From a virus, in IMG/VR virus record IMGVR_UViG_3300022839_000011, positions 1 through 64,000 of that record: a stretch of DNA of 64,000 nt, one strand, 5' to 3'. Positions within the stretch are counted from its first letter, which is position 1. Every line of letters begins with the position of its first letter. The translations under genes and the position numbers were made by a program. The notes under the pieces were generated by a model. It worked only from the letters and a program-made list of their open reading frames with translations, did not search any database and was not told where the DNA came from. Positions 35,311 through 43,006 of this stretch are shown here, in pieces.

Positions 35311-35312
35311 CA

Positions 35313-35337
35313 AAAAGGGGGCGCGATGCCCCCTTTT
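35313..35337 (-). terminator. Rho-independent terminator
   Basis: AAAAGGGGGC pairs with GCCCCCTTTT; on the minus strand it is followed by TTTTTG. It ends transcription of the small genes at 35356-35675. Confidence 0.85.
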
Positions 35338-35355
35338 CAGTTCTCGATTTGATTT

Positions 35356-35526
35356 TTATATTTTGGCAAGAAACCTATTATACTTCTGTATCGGTGCATC
35401 ACCTTTCGACAAAAGACGCTGCCTTCTTTCTAATTCTTCAAGGTTTTCTGATGATGCCAAATAATTATACTCATCGTCATGGGATTTGAAAATAAAGTCA
35501 CGAAGCCATTTGATTGTGTTTTTCAT
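35356..35526 (-). CDS. Small conserved phage protein
   Basis: 56 residues (MKNTIKWLRDFIFKSHDDE...). The tail LEELERRQRLLSKGDAPIQK matches a small protein widespread in phages that begins with an amphipathic helix. The start overlaps the upstream stop (TAATG). Confidence 0.65.
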   Translation of the reverse strand: MKNTIKWLRDFIFKSHDDEYNYLASSENLEELERRQRLLSKGDAPIQKYNRFLAKI

Positions 35527-35675
35527 TATATAATACCAGTAAATGGAATTCTACCATTTGTAATTTCATAGTAAGCAAACAGATAGTCTTTTTTATACTC
35601 TGTTTTTGCCCATCTCATTATATTAATGTCAATGGATACACTATTGTATCCAAAAATATTTCTTAAAAACCTCAT
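35526..35675 (-). CDS. Small hypothetical protein
   Basis: 49 residues (MRFLRNIFGYNSVSIDINIM...), amphipathic start, aromatic C-terminus. Coupled to the 56-residue gene by a 1-base overlap. Late promoter TATAAATA at 35702-35709. Confidence 0.55.
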   Translation of the reverse strand: MRFLRNIFGYNSVSIDINIMRWAKTEYKKDYLFAYYEITNGRIPFTGII

Positions 35676-35701
35676 GTCATTTCCTATCTTATTGATGTAC
35701 T

Positions 35702-35709
35702 TATTTATA
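35702..35709 (-). promoter_or_regulatory. T4-type late promoter TATAAATA
   Basis: Minus strand TATAAATA 27 bases upstream of the 49-residue gene. Confidence 0.65.
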
Positions 35710-35790
35710 TCTACATTACACTAAAAAGAGAGTAAATTGTAATTTATTATAGCATATCTAACATGCATTTTTTGCATACCTAATATAAAA

Positions 35791-35817
35791 GGCGACCAGT
35801 TGGTTATACTGGTCGCC
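35791..35817 (-). terminator. Rho-independent terminator
   Basis: GGCGACCAGT pairs with ACTGGTCGCC around a 7-base loop, followed by TTTTAT on the minus strand. It directly follows the stop at 35825. Confidence 0.85.
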
Positions 35818-35824
35818 TCTTTTC

Positions 35825-37447
35825 TCACAACTGCAAATTGGTGCATTTTCCATTTATGACATTAATAAGCTGTCTCTGCCCATTTTCTGCCACCAAGCAA
35901 GAGGTGTGAGTCCAAGATGAAGGCCCTCTATTATAGCCTAAATCTAGTTTGGAAACAGTACCAACTCTAAACACTCCCCTTTGTATTGCGCCTGTGTGGT
36001 TATGTCCTACCACACAATCACCATACACCTGTTCTAAGCCATTAAGTGATGGTTTAGCACCATTCAACCCCAAATCGCCATGAGAACCACATTCTATATT
36101 TGCTACCTTTGAAGAGTCATCCCTTGATAAGAAAACCCAACTATTAGGTATCTTATTATTAGTCAACTTGAACCCGCGCTTCAACACGTCTTCATCTTCA
36201 AAAAGTGCAGTTGCAATCTTCAATGATAGGTAGTGGTTTTTGGGGTCTTCAACATATCTACCGCTTGATATGTATCTTGTGAGAAATTCATCGTGGTTAG
36301 ATTTTACGATATATATCTTGCTTGGTTTTAAAGCAATATCAATGCTTTTAATTAAATCGAAGGTTTGTTCGAGCTCATCATGCAAATCTTCTTCGCCGCT
36401 CAATGCCCTTTGGCTTCTTTCTACTATAGATTTGACATGATGGCTAATACTGTACCCATCAAATACATCATGTAGATAAATGCTTTTTACTTTCATTTTT
36501 GAAAAGGTGTTGATGAATGCATCAAGTGCGTCTTTATCCACACTTGTTCCATGAAGATCCCCAAATACAATATTAATTGGTATGTCTTTGACCTGACCAT
36601 TTGGCATATACATCTTACCAAGATCAACAAAAGCACCGCTTTCATCACATTGTATTTGTCTAAAATGAAATAACTTATCATCTTCAATTTCTACAATTAT
36701 AGCACCCATCTTGTGGTCGAAATCTGCAATATATGACAATCTCTTTGACATAAAAAAATCAGAATAGTATTGAGGTAAAGTACAAGCACCTGTTGTCATT
36801 ATTGAATAGTTTTTACCTCTACTGTTCCCAGCAGGAATATATTCTAAGAATTGTTTAGGACTTGCAAAAATATTAGACCCTTCACGGTTTCCGAGTCGTG
36901 ATAACCCAGTAATTGGTTTAATTTGTTTTGCCGAAACTTGAATACTACATAGCGAAATGTTTTCGTTTAATGGCGTGTCTGCTTGAACAAACAAATATGA
37001 GGGATCACTGAATACTGGATCAAAAACTGCAGTTTTGTTTTCGAAACTATTGGTTATGCTTTCACAAGGCATGATTGCAGCCTGCGCATCATTTCTTTTG
37101 CAAAATGTCTTAATAGCATCAAGAAACCCGTGATGGGCCTTACAGTTTCCTACCGCAGTAGTTACAATAAACACTTTTTTGTTGCTGTTAATCAAGTTTT
37201 TATTAGATGCAAATATGTCATCAACTGAAAAGAAATGCTCTGAAAGAAATTCTTCGTGATTGTCTTTTACAAATTGATGAAGGGTTTCTATTCCACCAAA
37301 TCTTCCTCTTAGTATATCTCTGGTTATGCCATGCACAAGAAAATCTTTATATACAGGCAACCCTTTCTTTTCTGCTATGATAGTTTTGTAGAGGTCTACT
37401 ATTTGTTGGTTTTTATCCTCGTCTTGCTTGTTGATATCTTCATCCAT
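35825..37447 (-). CDS. A1-like metallophosphoesterase
   Basis: 540 residues. The C-terminal half has metallophosphoesterase motifs in order: VFGDLHGTS near 300, LHDVFDGYSISHH near 325, KSNHDEF near 385 and GHNHTG near 475. The N-terminal half (VTTAVGNCKAHHGFLDA) and overall length resemble the A1 protein of phage T5, needed for host DNA breakdown and second-step DNA entry. The A1 link is by overall resemblance and should be read as tentative; the phosphoesterase core is clear. Confidence 0.7.
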   Translation of the reverse strand: MDEDINKQDEDKNQQIVDLYKTIIAEKKGLPVYKDFLVHGITRDILRGRFGGIETLHQFVKDNHEEFLSEHFFSVDDIFASNKNLINSNKKVFIVTTAVGNCKAHHGFLDAIKTFCKRNDAQAAIMPCESITNSFENKTAVFDPVFSDPSYLFVQADTPLNENISLCSIQVSAKQIKPITGLSRLGNREGSNIFASPKQFLEYIPAGNSRGKNYSIMTTGACTLPQYYSDFFMSKRLSYIADFDHKMGAIIVEIEDDKLFHFRQIQCDESGAFVDLGKMYMPNGQVKDIPINIVFGDLHGTSVDKDALDAFINTFSKMKVKSIYLHDVFDGYSISHHVKSIVERSQRALSGEEDLHDELEQTFDLIKSIDIALKPSKIYIVKSNHDEFLTRYISSGRYVEDPKNHYLSLKIATALFEDEDVLKRGFKLTNNKIPNSWVFLSRDDSSKVANIECGSHGDLGLNGAKPSLNGLEQVYGDCVVGHNHTGAIQRGVFRVGTVSKLDLGYNRGPSSWTHTSCLVAENGQRQLINVINGKCTNLQL

Positions 37448-37462
37448 GCGTTATATTTCCCA

Positions 37463-37999
37463 TCACTCTATATTTTGTATTTCTGAAAGAACAACCATTC
37501 TTTCAATCGATTCCATGGCATATGTTCGGATAATAACCTTGTCACTGATACCACCTTGTGATTCTTCTGACGATTTAGGAGGCTCCAACCCTTCAATATC
37601 ATCTTTTTCAATTGGTTCGCCATCTAAGAAATATGTCGAAGCACCAGATTCTTTAAAAAAGCACTCTATGTAAAAGTTGCCTTTGTGTTCTACAAAAGGC
37701 GTGTCTTCGATTCTACTTCCCCATGGGCGTGGTTTGAGAACAAATTCTTCAGGGTCTTTGCCTTCTTTTTCCATGCGGGATTTTACCATACTTTCATAAG
37801 CATTCTTTACATTTGAGCACAAAACAACTTTAGAACCAGCGACCAACTTAGTTACTTTGCCTTGCATTGGATTCTTTTTTCCACCTTTTAGCTGGACTTT
37901 TGTTATGGTATCTATGTCAACCAGATAAGATCCTTTAAGAGCCTCAATTTTTGACCTAACGACATCAAAAGTTTCTTCCCTGCCTTCTATAATAATCAT
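37463..37999 (-). CDS. Hypothetical protein near the A1-like gene
   Basis: 178 residues, beta-rich N-terminal half (VDIDTITKVQLKGGKKNPMQGKV) and acidic C-terminal half. Overlaps its upstream neighbour by 4 bases. Similar proteins accompany A1-like genes in other phages by my recollection; function unknown. Confidence 0.6.
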   Translation of the reverse strand: MIIIEGREETFDVVRSKIEALKGSYLVDIDTITKVQLKGGKKNPMQGKVTKLVAGSKVVLCSNVKNAYESMVKSRMEKEGKDPEEFVLKPRPWGSRIEDTPFVEHKGNFYIECFFKESGASTYFLDGEPIEKDDIEGLEPPKSSEESQGGISDKVIIRTYAMESIERMVVLSEIQNIE

Positions 38000-38190
38000 G
38001 TTTTAATCCTTTTAAAATTCAAATCCGCAAAAAAATGTGGCGTGAAACCACGGAATCCAGCACCTGTGTTAAGATTTTTGCAAATGTTTTCTGCACTTGT
38101 TTCATTTGCACTTAATTTAATAGTCGTCTGCGTCACCTTTTCTACAATATCAAAATGCTGCTTTTCGTTGCGTATAACAGTATAGCTCAT
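37996..38190 (-). CDS. Small hypothetical protein
   Basis: 64 residues, soluble, basic C-terminus. Start overlaps the stop of the gp41 C-part by a single base, so it is translated with the helicase. Not recognised. Confidence 0.55.
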   Translation of the reverse strand: MSYTVIRNEKQHFDIVEKVTQTTIKLSANETSAENICKNLNTGAGFRGFTPHFFADLNFKRIKT

Positions 38191-38762
38191 TAAAAATCTC
38201 CTACATCAAATAATTTGTTTTTCTTAATCTTATGTATGTTATTATAGTTATTGTCTTGACTTATATTTTCAGTATGACTATTATTCTCATTCATTACTGT
38301 TTTTTGGACACTTGCATCTAAATTGCGCAGTTTCATTCTTGGCTTATCAAGACCTATCACAAATCTACGATTTACATTGATATCACCCCATCTATTTTTT
38401 AGCTGCTTGATCATGAGTTGCCCCATATTTTCAAGATCTTCCGATGTTATTAAGGCAAATATGGCATCCGCTGTATGTGTTATGCCCATACTATTTTTTG
38501 TTAATATGTCGTTGCAATAGAATAGCTGGTTTCCGGTTACAGATATATCAACAGTTTCTAATTCACCAACTTCTGAAATCTCTACGATCTCATCATCATA
38601 GTCTATTTTGCAGTCTTCTATTTGCTGCTTTTCTATCTTTTCAATTTCTATGGATATCAATAGATCTGTTAGCTGAAACACATCCATATCTTTTACCATT
38701 CCGTTGATTATCATATGCTCTGCTTTTAGATAACATACGGATTCCAATTTTTCATTCATCAT
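38190..38762 (-). CDS. 41: gp41 helicase C-terminal part with split-intein C-half
   Basis: 190 residues. Residues 1-90 are an extended C-intein; the core VDISVTGNQLFYCNDILTKN is block F/G, then Ser91 starts the C-extein SMGITHTADAIFALITS. The final motif reads Lys-Asn where nearly all inteins have His-Asn. The extein supplies the end of the RecA-like fold (RFVIGLDKPRMKLRN). Separated from the N-part by only 10 bases, with no endonuclease gene. The first 45 residues do not look like normal intein and may mediate association. Confidence 0.9.
   Translation of the reverse strand: MMNEKLESVCYLKAEHMIINGMVKDMDVFQLTDLLISIEIEKIEKQQIEDCKIDYDDEIVEISEVGELETVDISVTGNQLFYCNDILTKNSMGITHTADAIFALITSEDLENMGQLMIKQLKNRWGDINVNRRFVIGLDKPRMKLRNLDASVQKTVMNENNSHTENISQDNNYNNIHKIKKNKLFDVGDF
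38493..38762 (-). other. Split intein C-half (gp41)
   Basis: 90 residues ending DILTKN-S. Long N-terminal extension compared with the 33- and 47-residue C-halves of the other two split inteins here. Confidence 0.85.
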
Positions 38763-38772
38763 ATACTACCTT

Positions 38773-40155
38773 TCACTTGCTATTCAAGAAAGAGCCCACA
38801 TCCAAACCTTCGTTGTAAGAAAGTCTCGATACACGACCGTCTATTGATTTAGATGGGAAAACATGGTCTTTACTAACAATTATGGTTTTTCCTTTTTTTG
38901 TCTTTATGGATATACAATCTTTTAACTTGGGATGATGTACCATTGTTACTATTTTAGTACCATCTTCAGTCTGTACCCTATCGTTGGGCATTAGGTGTTG
39001 TATTTCGATTACATCCCCATTCGATTTGGTTACTTTTTCATGTTTGTATATACATTCTGAAGTATTTGTCAAATCTACGTCCGAATTTCCAAACCCAGAC
39101 CTGTTTAATTGTGAACTTGATACAATAGGGACATTATACTCTACCGCCAAGCCTCTAACTTCTTCTGCTATTGACTTCACTAAAGTATATGAATTCGCAG
39201 CCGCAGCCCCTCGAATTCTGGATGATGCACATATATTTATGTAGTCTAAAAATATGATGTCAGGTTTGAAGTTTTTCTTTTGTCGCAATTCATTCAATAG
39301 ATTTCTGAAATGCCCAACATGCGCAGAACTTGTAGGATACTCTTTGATAACCAATTTCCCAGGTGTATTCTCTTTGAATTTGTTTATTTTTTTGGTATAT
39401 GCAGTAAAAGGTAGATCCATTATTTCATCAAGTGTTATGTCTAAAATATTGGCATCAATTCTTCTACCTACTTCTTCCTCACTCAATTCTGCCGTAATAT
39501 ACAGAACATTTTTGCCAAAAAGTAAATGTGCCGCCGCCATATGGCACTTTACAATACTTTTGCCTGTACCAGTCGCACCTAAGAATAATGTAAGTGACTT
39601 CTTTGGCAATCCACCCTTAGTGATGGTATTGAACATATCAAGATCAAAGGGAATGCGTTCTTCTTTTCTATGATAGTATTCAAACCGCGATTCAAAATCT
39701 TCAAGGAAATCGTGCCCGATATGACTATCGAAACTAATTGACAGTGACTTTGAAAGAAGATCGGGGATTGCGCCTTTGTCTAACTCTTGGTCTTTGCCAT
39801 CTAGAATTAGGATAGATTTTCTAATTGAATTGAAAAGGTCTTTATCTTGGCAGAATTTTTCTGTCTCGTCTACCAACCAATCAATATTGGTTTCAGGGTC
39901 AACTTTCAGTTCTGATAACTTGTCAATAACTTCTTTAAATAGATTTTCGTTTAGGTCTTTTCTACCTTCCAAAGAAACCGCCAAGGCTTCTTTGGAAGGT
40001 GTTACTTTGTATTTTTCTACTAAAATAGAAAATGTGTCCAGTATTTTTTTCGAAGATATGTCGTCAAAATAATCTTCTTTGATGTATGGAAAAACCTTTT
40101 GGAAGTATTCAACATTGTATAGTAAGTTGGCAAGTATAGTGTTTTCCAATGACAT
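38773..40155 (-). CDS. 41: gp41 helicase N-terminal part with split-intein N-half
   Basis: 460 residues. Residues 1-367 are DnaB-type helicase: Walker A GATGTGKS near residue 195, Walker B PDIIFLDYIN near 300, and SSSQLNRSGFG near 350. Cys368 starts a 93-residue N-intein (CIYKHEKV...; block B TIIVSKDHVF), ending in a stop. The joined helicase would be 367 + 100 = 467 residues, close to T4 gp41 (475). Confidence 0.95.
   Translation of the reverse strand: MSLENTILANLLYNVEYFQKVFPYIKEDYFDDISSKKILDTFSILVEKYKVTPSKEALAVSLEGRKDLNENLFKEVIDKLSELKVDPETNIDWLVDETEKFCQDKDLFNSIRKSILILDGKDQELDKGAIPDLLSKSLSISFDSHIGHDFLEDFESRFEYYHRKEERIPFDLDMFNTITKGGLPKKSLTLFLGATGTGKSIVKCHMAAAHLLFGKNVLYITAELSEEEVGRRIDANILDITLDEIMDLPFTAYTKKINKFKENTPGKLVIKEYPTSSAHVGHFRNLLNELRQKKNFKPDIIFLDYINICASSRIRGAAAANSYTLVKSIAEEVRGLAVEYNVPIVSSSQLNRSGFGNSDVDLTNTSECIYKHEKVTKSNGDVIEIQHLMPNDRVQTEDGTKIVTMVHHPKLKDCISIKTKKGKTIIVSKDHVFPSKSIDGRVSRLSYNEGLDVGSFLNSK
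38776..39054 (-). other. Split intein N-half (gp41)
   Basis: 93 residues from Cys368. Block A (CIYKHEKV) departs from the usual CLxxDT pattern. Confidence 0.85.
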
Positions 40156-40160
40156 TCTTA

Positions 40161-40733
40161 TTATTCCTCTTCTTCATCCACCTCCACATCATCATTGGGT
40201 ATGACTCCGTTTTGATTCATTTTAAACTTGCTTTCAATAAATTTCTTAAATACTGGGTCCGATATCAACTTTTTGAAAAATTTGTCATCTGTTTCAATGT
40301 CTTTGGCGCGTCTTTTGCTTTCATTGATCTCGCCTGTTTCCATATCTACAGTGCTATACCACCCTTGGTTTATCTTTACGATGCTACCATATTCTATAGC
40401 CAAATCGAAAAGTGATGACCATTTTTGGATGCCTGTCTCATACAATACTGTAAATGGCAGTTTGGCTTTTTCTCTCACAAATCTTGATTTTTCAATATTG
40501 ATTGTGAATTTGTATCCAGCGATTTCTGTACCTTCTTTTTCTTGCGCTTTGCCAATCACAAAAATTTGATTTGATGAGTAAGTTACCGCTGTATTATGTG
40601 TTACTACCCCATTTTCCAACACATAATGATGAACATCTTTCACTGTTATATCATATACTTCTTTTTTTCCTACACTCTTAATAGATTTAATTTTCAAGTC
40701 TTTCATCCTTTTTATACCGATTTTTACGACCAT
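40161..40733 (-). CDS. uvsX: UvsX C-terminal part with split-intein C-half
   Basis: 190 residues. Residues 1-47 are a C-intein (VYDITVKDVHHYVL ... NGVVTHN) and Thr48 begins the C-extein TAVTYSSNQIFVIGKAQEKE, which matches the T4 UvsX segment after GG and continues IEKSRFVREKAKLPF. An internal ATG at residue 10 could be the start; both keep the intein. The acidic C-tail (EVDEEEE) is typical of UvsX/RecA proteins. Confidence 0.95.
   Translation of the reverse strand: MVVKIGIKRMKDLKIKSIKSVGKKEVYDITVKDVHHYVLENGVVTHNTAVTYSSNQIFVIGKAQEKEGTEIAGYKFTINIEKSRFVREKAKLPFTVLYETGIQKWSSLFDLAIEYGSIVKINQGWYSTVDMETGEINESKRRAKDIETDDKFFKKLISDPVFKKFIESKFKMNQNGVIPNDDVEVDEEEE
40593..40733 (-). other. Split intein C-half (UvsX)
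   Basis: 47 residues ending NGVVTHN, +1 residue Thr. Confidence 0.9.
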
Positions 40734-41655
40734 AATAGAAACCTTTTGGCAAAGGCTCTTCTGCTTTCAATTTAATATTTGAATCGCCATTGGTAGCCCA
40801 ACGGGACTTATTTGGTTTACCTTCATGAGCAAGTTTATACGGATTTTGCCATATTGTCAAATCATAGTCACACATTTCTTCTTTTTTTATTCGAATAGCA
40901 ACGCCAGTGTTTTTATTTTTTAACATTATCATATCTTTCCTCGATCTCTTTTTATTAGATTCGGGGCTTTTTGGAACTCCTCTGAAATTCTTTATGGCAA
41001 CTTCAGAATTTATTTTTTTAACTTCGGCATATCGTTCTGGATTTTCATCGTAAAAGTTTTTTCTTGTAACCAACATTTTACATTTAGAATCTTGGGTGTG
41101 CATTTTACCGTAGAATGAAGAATCTTCGCCATATCTCTTGTTTGAATCAATACGGCCCTTACTCCAACCATCAGGCGGTTCATCCAAAAATTGTTTCTCT
41201 ACATTGCCGTCGTTATAGGTTTTATATCCATAATTTGCATTTACGTACTCCCCGTTTATGACCAGAGGATGATCTTTTTTTAATTTGACGAAATCGCCCG
41301 TTCTGGCATTTCGATATGTGCCATATTCTGGGTTTGAATAATTTGATATGGTGGCCACTGCTTTATTGAAATATTTCGTATCAGATACAACATCCAAAAA
41401 AATGTGTAGATTTTTTTCGAAATCTAATGCATTGTCATAATCTTCAAAATAACCAAGAATTATGGTTTCTACATCACCTTCAATACATAATTGTTTATAT
41501 CCTTTCCATCTGGATGAACCGAAATATTTTTTCCCAGAATTTGTTATTATATTAGTACCGTCAAAAAAGCAGTTTGCTTTAGAGCCGATATAATAATACG
41601 GCTCTAAATTTTTTTCTTTTCTATCTTTTATAATTGTCATGTAAACTACGTTCAT
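40687..41655 (-). CDS. GIY-YIG homing endonuclease between uvsX halves
   Basis: 322 residues. The N-terminal 90 residues are GIY-YIG-like: MNVVYMTIIKD, then YYYIGSKANC and KKYFGSSRWKGYK. Two copies of a W/Y-x-(T/N)-(Y/N)-(N)-(D/G) ... P-x-G-(W/F)-x-x-GR segment lie near residues 145-170 and 285-312; the HNH protein at 19109 has a similar C-terminal segment. Overlaps the UvsX C-part by 47 bases, so it uses a different frame. Confidence 0.85.
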   Translation of the reverse strand: MNVVYMTIIKDRKEKNLEPYYYIGSKANCFFDGTNIITNSGKKYFGSSRWKGYKQLCIEGDVETIILGYFEDYDNALDFEKNLHIFLDVVSDTKYFNKAVATISNYSNPEYGTYRNARTGDFVKLKKDHPLVINGEYVNANYGYKTYNDGNVEKQFLDEPPDGWSKGRIDSNKRYGEDSSFYGKMHTQDSKCKMLVTRKNFYDENPERYAEVKKINSEVAIKNFRGVPKSPESNKKRSRKDMIMLKNKNTGVAIRIKKEEMCDYDLTIWQNPYKLAHEGKPNKSRWATNGDSNIKLKAEEPLPKGFYYGRKNRYKKDERLEN

Positions 41656-41682
41656 TTAATAATCCTATACGTCGCATAAGTT

Positions 41683-41690
41683 TATTTATA
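41683..41690 (-). promoter_or_regulatory. T4-type late promoter TATAAATA
   Basis: Minus strand TATAAATA 28 bases upstream of the GIY-YIG endonuclease start. The upstream segment CGTTC can pair with GAACG at the start codon, so a weaker version of the caged-RBS design may exist here too. Confidence 0.65.
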
Positions 41691-41703
41691 AGAACGGACT
41701 TTT

Positions 41704-42624
41704 CTATACGTCTAATGAAACGATATCATGGGAATCAGTGAGTTCACTCGCCTTGACCCAACCCTTTGTTGTCAAAAACGGGTGGTTGTGTGAACATACT
41801 ACAGAATGATCATCTTCAAATATAATTTCAAAACACTCTGGGGTTCCATTTTCTAATGTGTTTGGGTTCCAAGATTCTATAACTTCCTTGGGGCCTTCCA
41901 ATGTCAAAACCTCATCACCTGCTGAAATGTCTTGAACTTTTCTAAGAGAACCATCATGCATTACAATATTGGTATTTTTGGCCAAGCAACCTCCTGGGAT
42001 GATAGTTTTTGCATACATTGGGCCAATTTCAGTATATACATGATTTATCAGTATACATGGCAAATCTTTCATAGTCAAGTGTGGAGTTATGATTCTTAGC
42101 AAAGAACGAATAGCTTTTGCTCTTGACATATCTGCTACTGACTTTTCATTTTCCGCATCATCTACTTCTTTTTTAGAAGCAAGGTTTCCCAAAGAATCCA
42201 CCATGATGAAAACTTTATCACCACGTTTAATTTCTTCGAGCCGTTTCACAATATCAAATTTCAATTGCTCTACATGCTCAACTGGTATATGTATAACCCT
42301 ACCAGCATCAATGCCATTTGTCGCCAAATAATCTGGTGTGACGCCAAATTCCGAATCGTAAAGAAGTGCGACTGCATCAGGATATTTGTTAAAATATGCC
42401 TTCATACAATATAGTGCCAGCAATGTTTTGAAGCTTTTGCTTAGGCCAGCGAACACTGTAAGCCCAGGTATAAGGCCCCCATCTAACGAACCACTAAATG
42501 CGATGTTCAAAATTGGTAGGTCGGTAGGAATAACATCTTTGGTATTGAAAAATGTAGACTCGCTAAGTATGGCAGAAGTTTTGATTGCCCCTGATTTCTG
42601 CATTCGTTCTAGTAATGAACTCAT
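41704..42624 (-). CDS. uvsX: UvsX recombinase N-terminal part with split-intein N-half
   Basis: 306 residues. Walker A-like GLSKSFKT near residue 60, Walker B-type VFIMVDSLGNL near 138 and DLPCILINHVYTEIG near 190 mark the RecA fold. The N-extein ends IIPGG at residue 212, in the ssDNA-binding L2 loop by alignment with RecA/UvsX; Cys213 begins a 94-residue N-intein (CLAKNTNIVM, block B DDHSVVCSHNHPF). The joined UvsX would be 355 residues (T4: 391). Confidence 0.95.
   Translation of the reverse strand: MSSLLERMQKSGAIKTSAILSESTFFNTKDVIPTDLPILNIAFSGSLDGGLIPGLTVFAGLSKSFKTLLALYCMKAYFNKYPDAVALLYDSEFGVTPDYLATNGIDAGRVIHIPVEHVEQLKFDIVKRLEEIKRGDKVFIMVDSLGNLASKKEVDDAENEKSVADMSRAKAIRSLLRIITPHLTMKDLPCILINHVYTEIGPMYAKTIIPGGCLAKNTNIVMHDGSLRKVQDISAGDEVLTLEGPKEVIESWNPNTLENGTPECFEIIFEDDHSVVCSHNHPFLTTKGWVKASELTDSHDIVSLDV
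41707..41988 (-). other. Split intein N-half (UvsX)
   Basis: 94 residues from Cys213 to the stop. Confidence 0.9.
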
Positions 42625-42667
42625 GTCAATTCCTTTCTGTTTGTTGATTGTTTTAGAGTGGGTGACA

Positions 42668-42952
42668 CTAACCCACTAAAAGTTTTTGTAGTCTATCTTG
42701 AAAATCATCTATTTTTGCCGTTCTGCCAGGCCAATATATAGTTGTTTTTTCTGGATTTTTTTTGAGATTTTCGAGAAACGGATTTATTGAATCAAACATA
42801 AGCCTAAGACGGTTTTGTAAATCTTCAATCATTTCTTCATCAGATTTGTTTTGTGTTTTCATTCTGGAAACTTCGATTTTTACTTCTTCAAAATCTTCGT
42901 CTACAAAGCTAAAGCCAAAATCATCATCTTGTGGTTTTAGATATTCTTTCAT
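42668..42952 (-). CDS. Hypothetical protein between uvsX and 32
   Basis: 94 residues from the ATG at 42952 (MKEYLKPQDDDFGFSFVDED), acidic N-terminus and helical body. The MKEYLKP-x-D-FGFS start is familiar from small proteins adjacent to uvsX in marine T4-like phages. Function unknown. Confidence 0.65.
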   Translation of the reverse strand: MKEYLKPQDDDFGFSFVDEDFEEVKIEVSRMKTQNKSDEEMIEDLQNRLRLMFDSINPFLENLKKNPEKTTIYWPGRTAKIDDFQDRLQKLLVG

Positions 42953-42974
42953 TTTATTCTCCAAGTAAGAAGGT

Positions 42975-43001
42975 TGTGGGAGGAGAAATGCCCCTCCCAC
43001 A
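42975..43001 (-). terminator. Hairpin terminator of gene 32
   Basis: TGTGGGAGG pairs with CCTCCCACA around 9 bases, six bases after the gene 32 stop. No clear U-run. Confidence 0.6.
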
Positions 43002-43006
43002 TCTTT

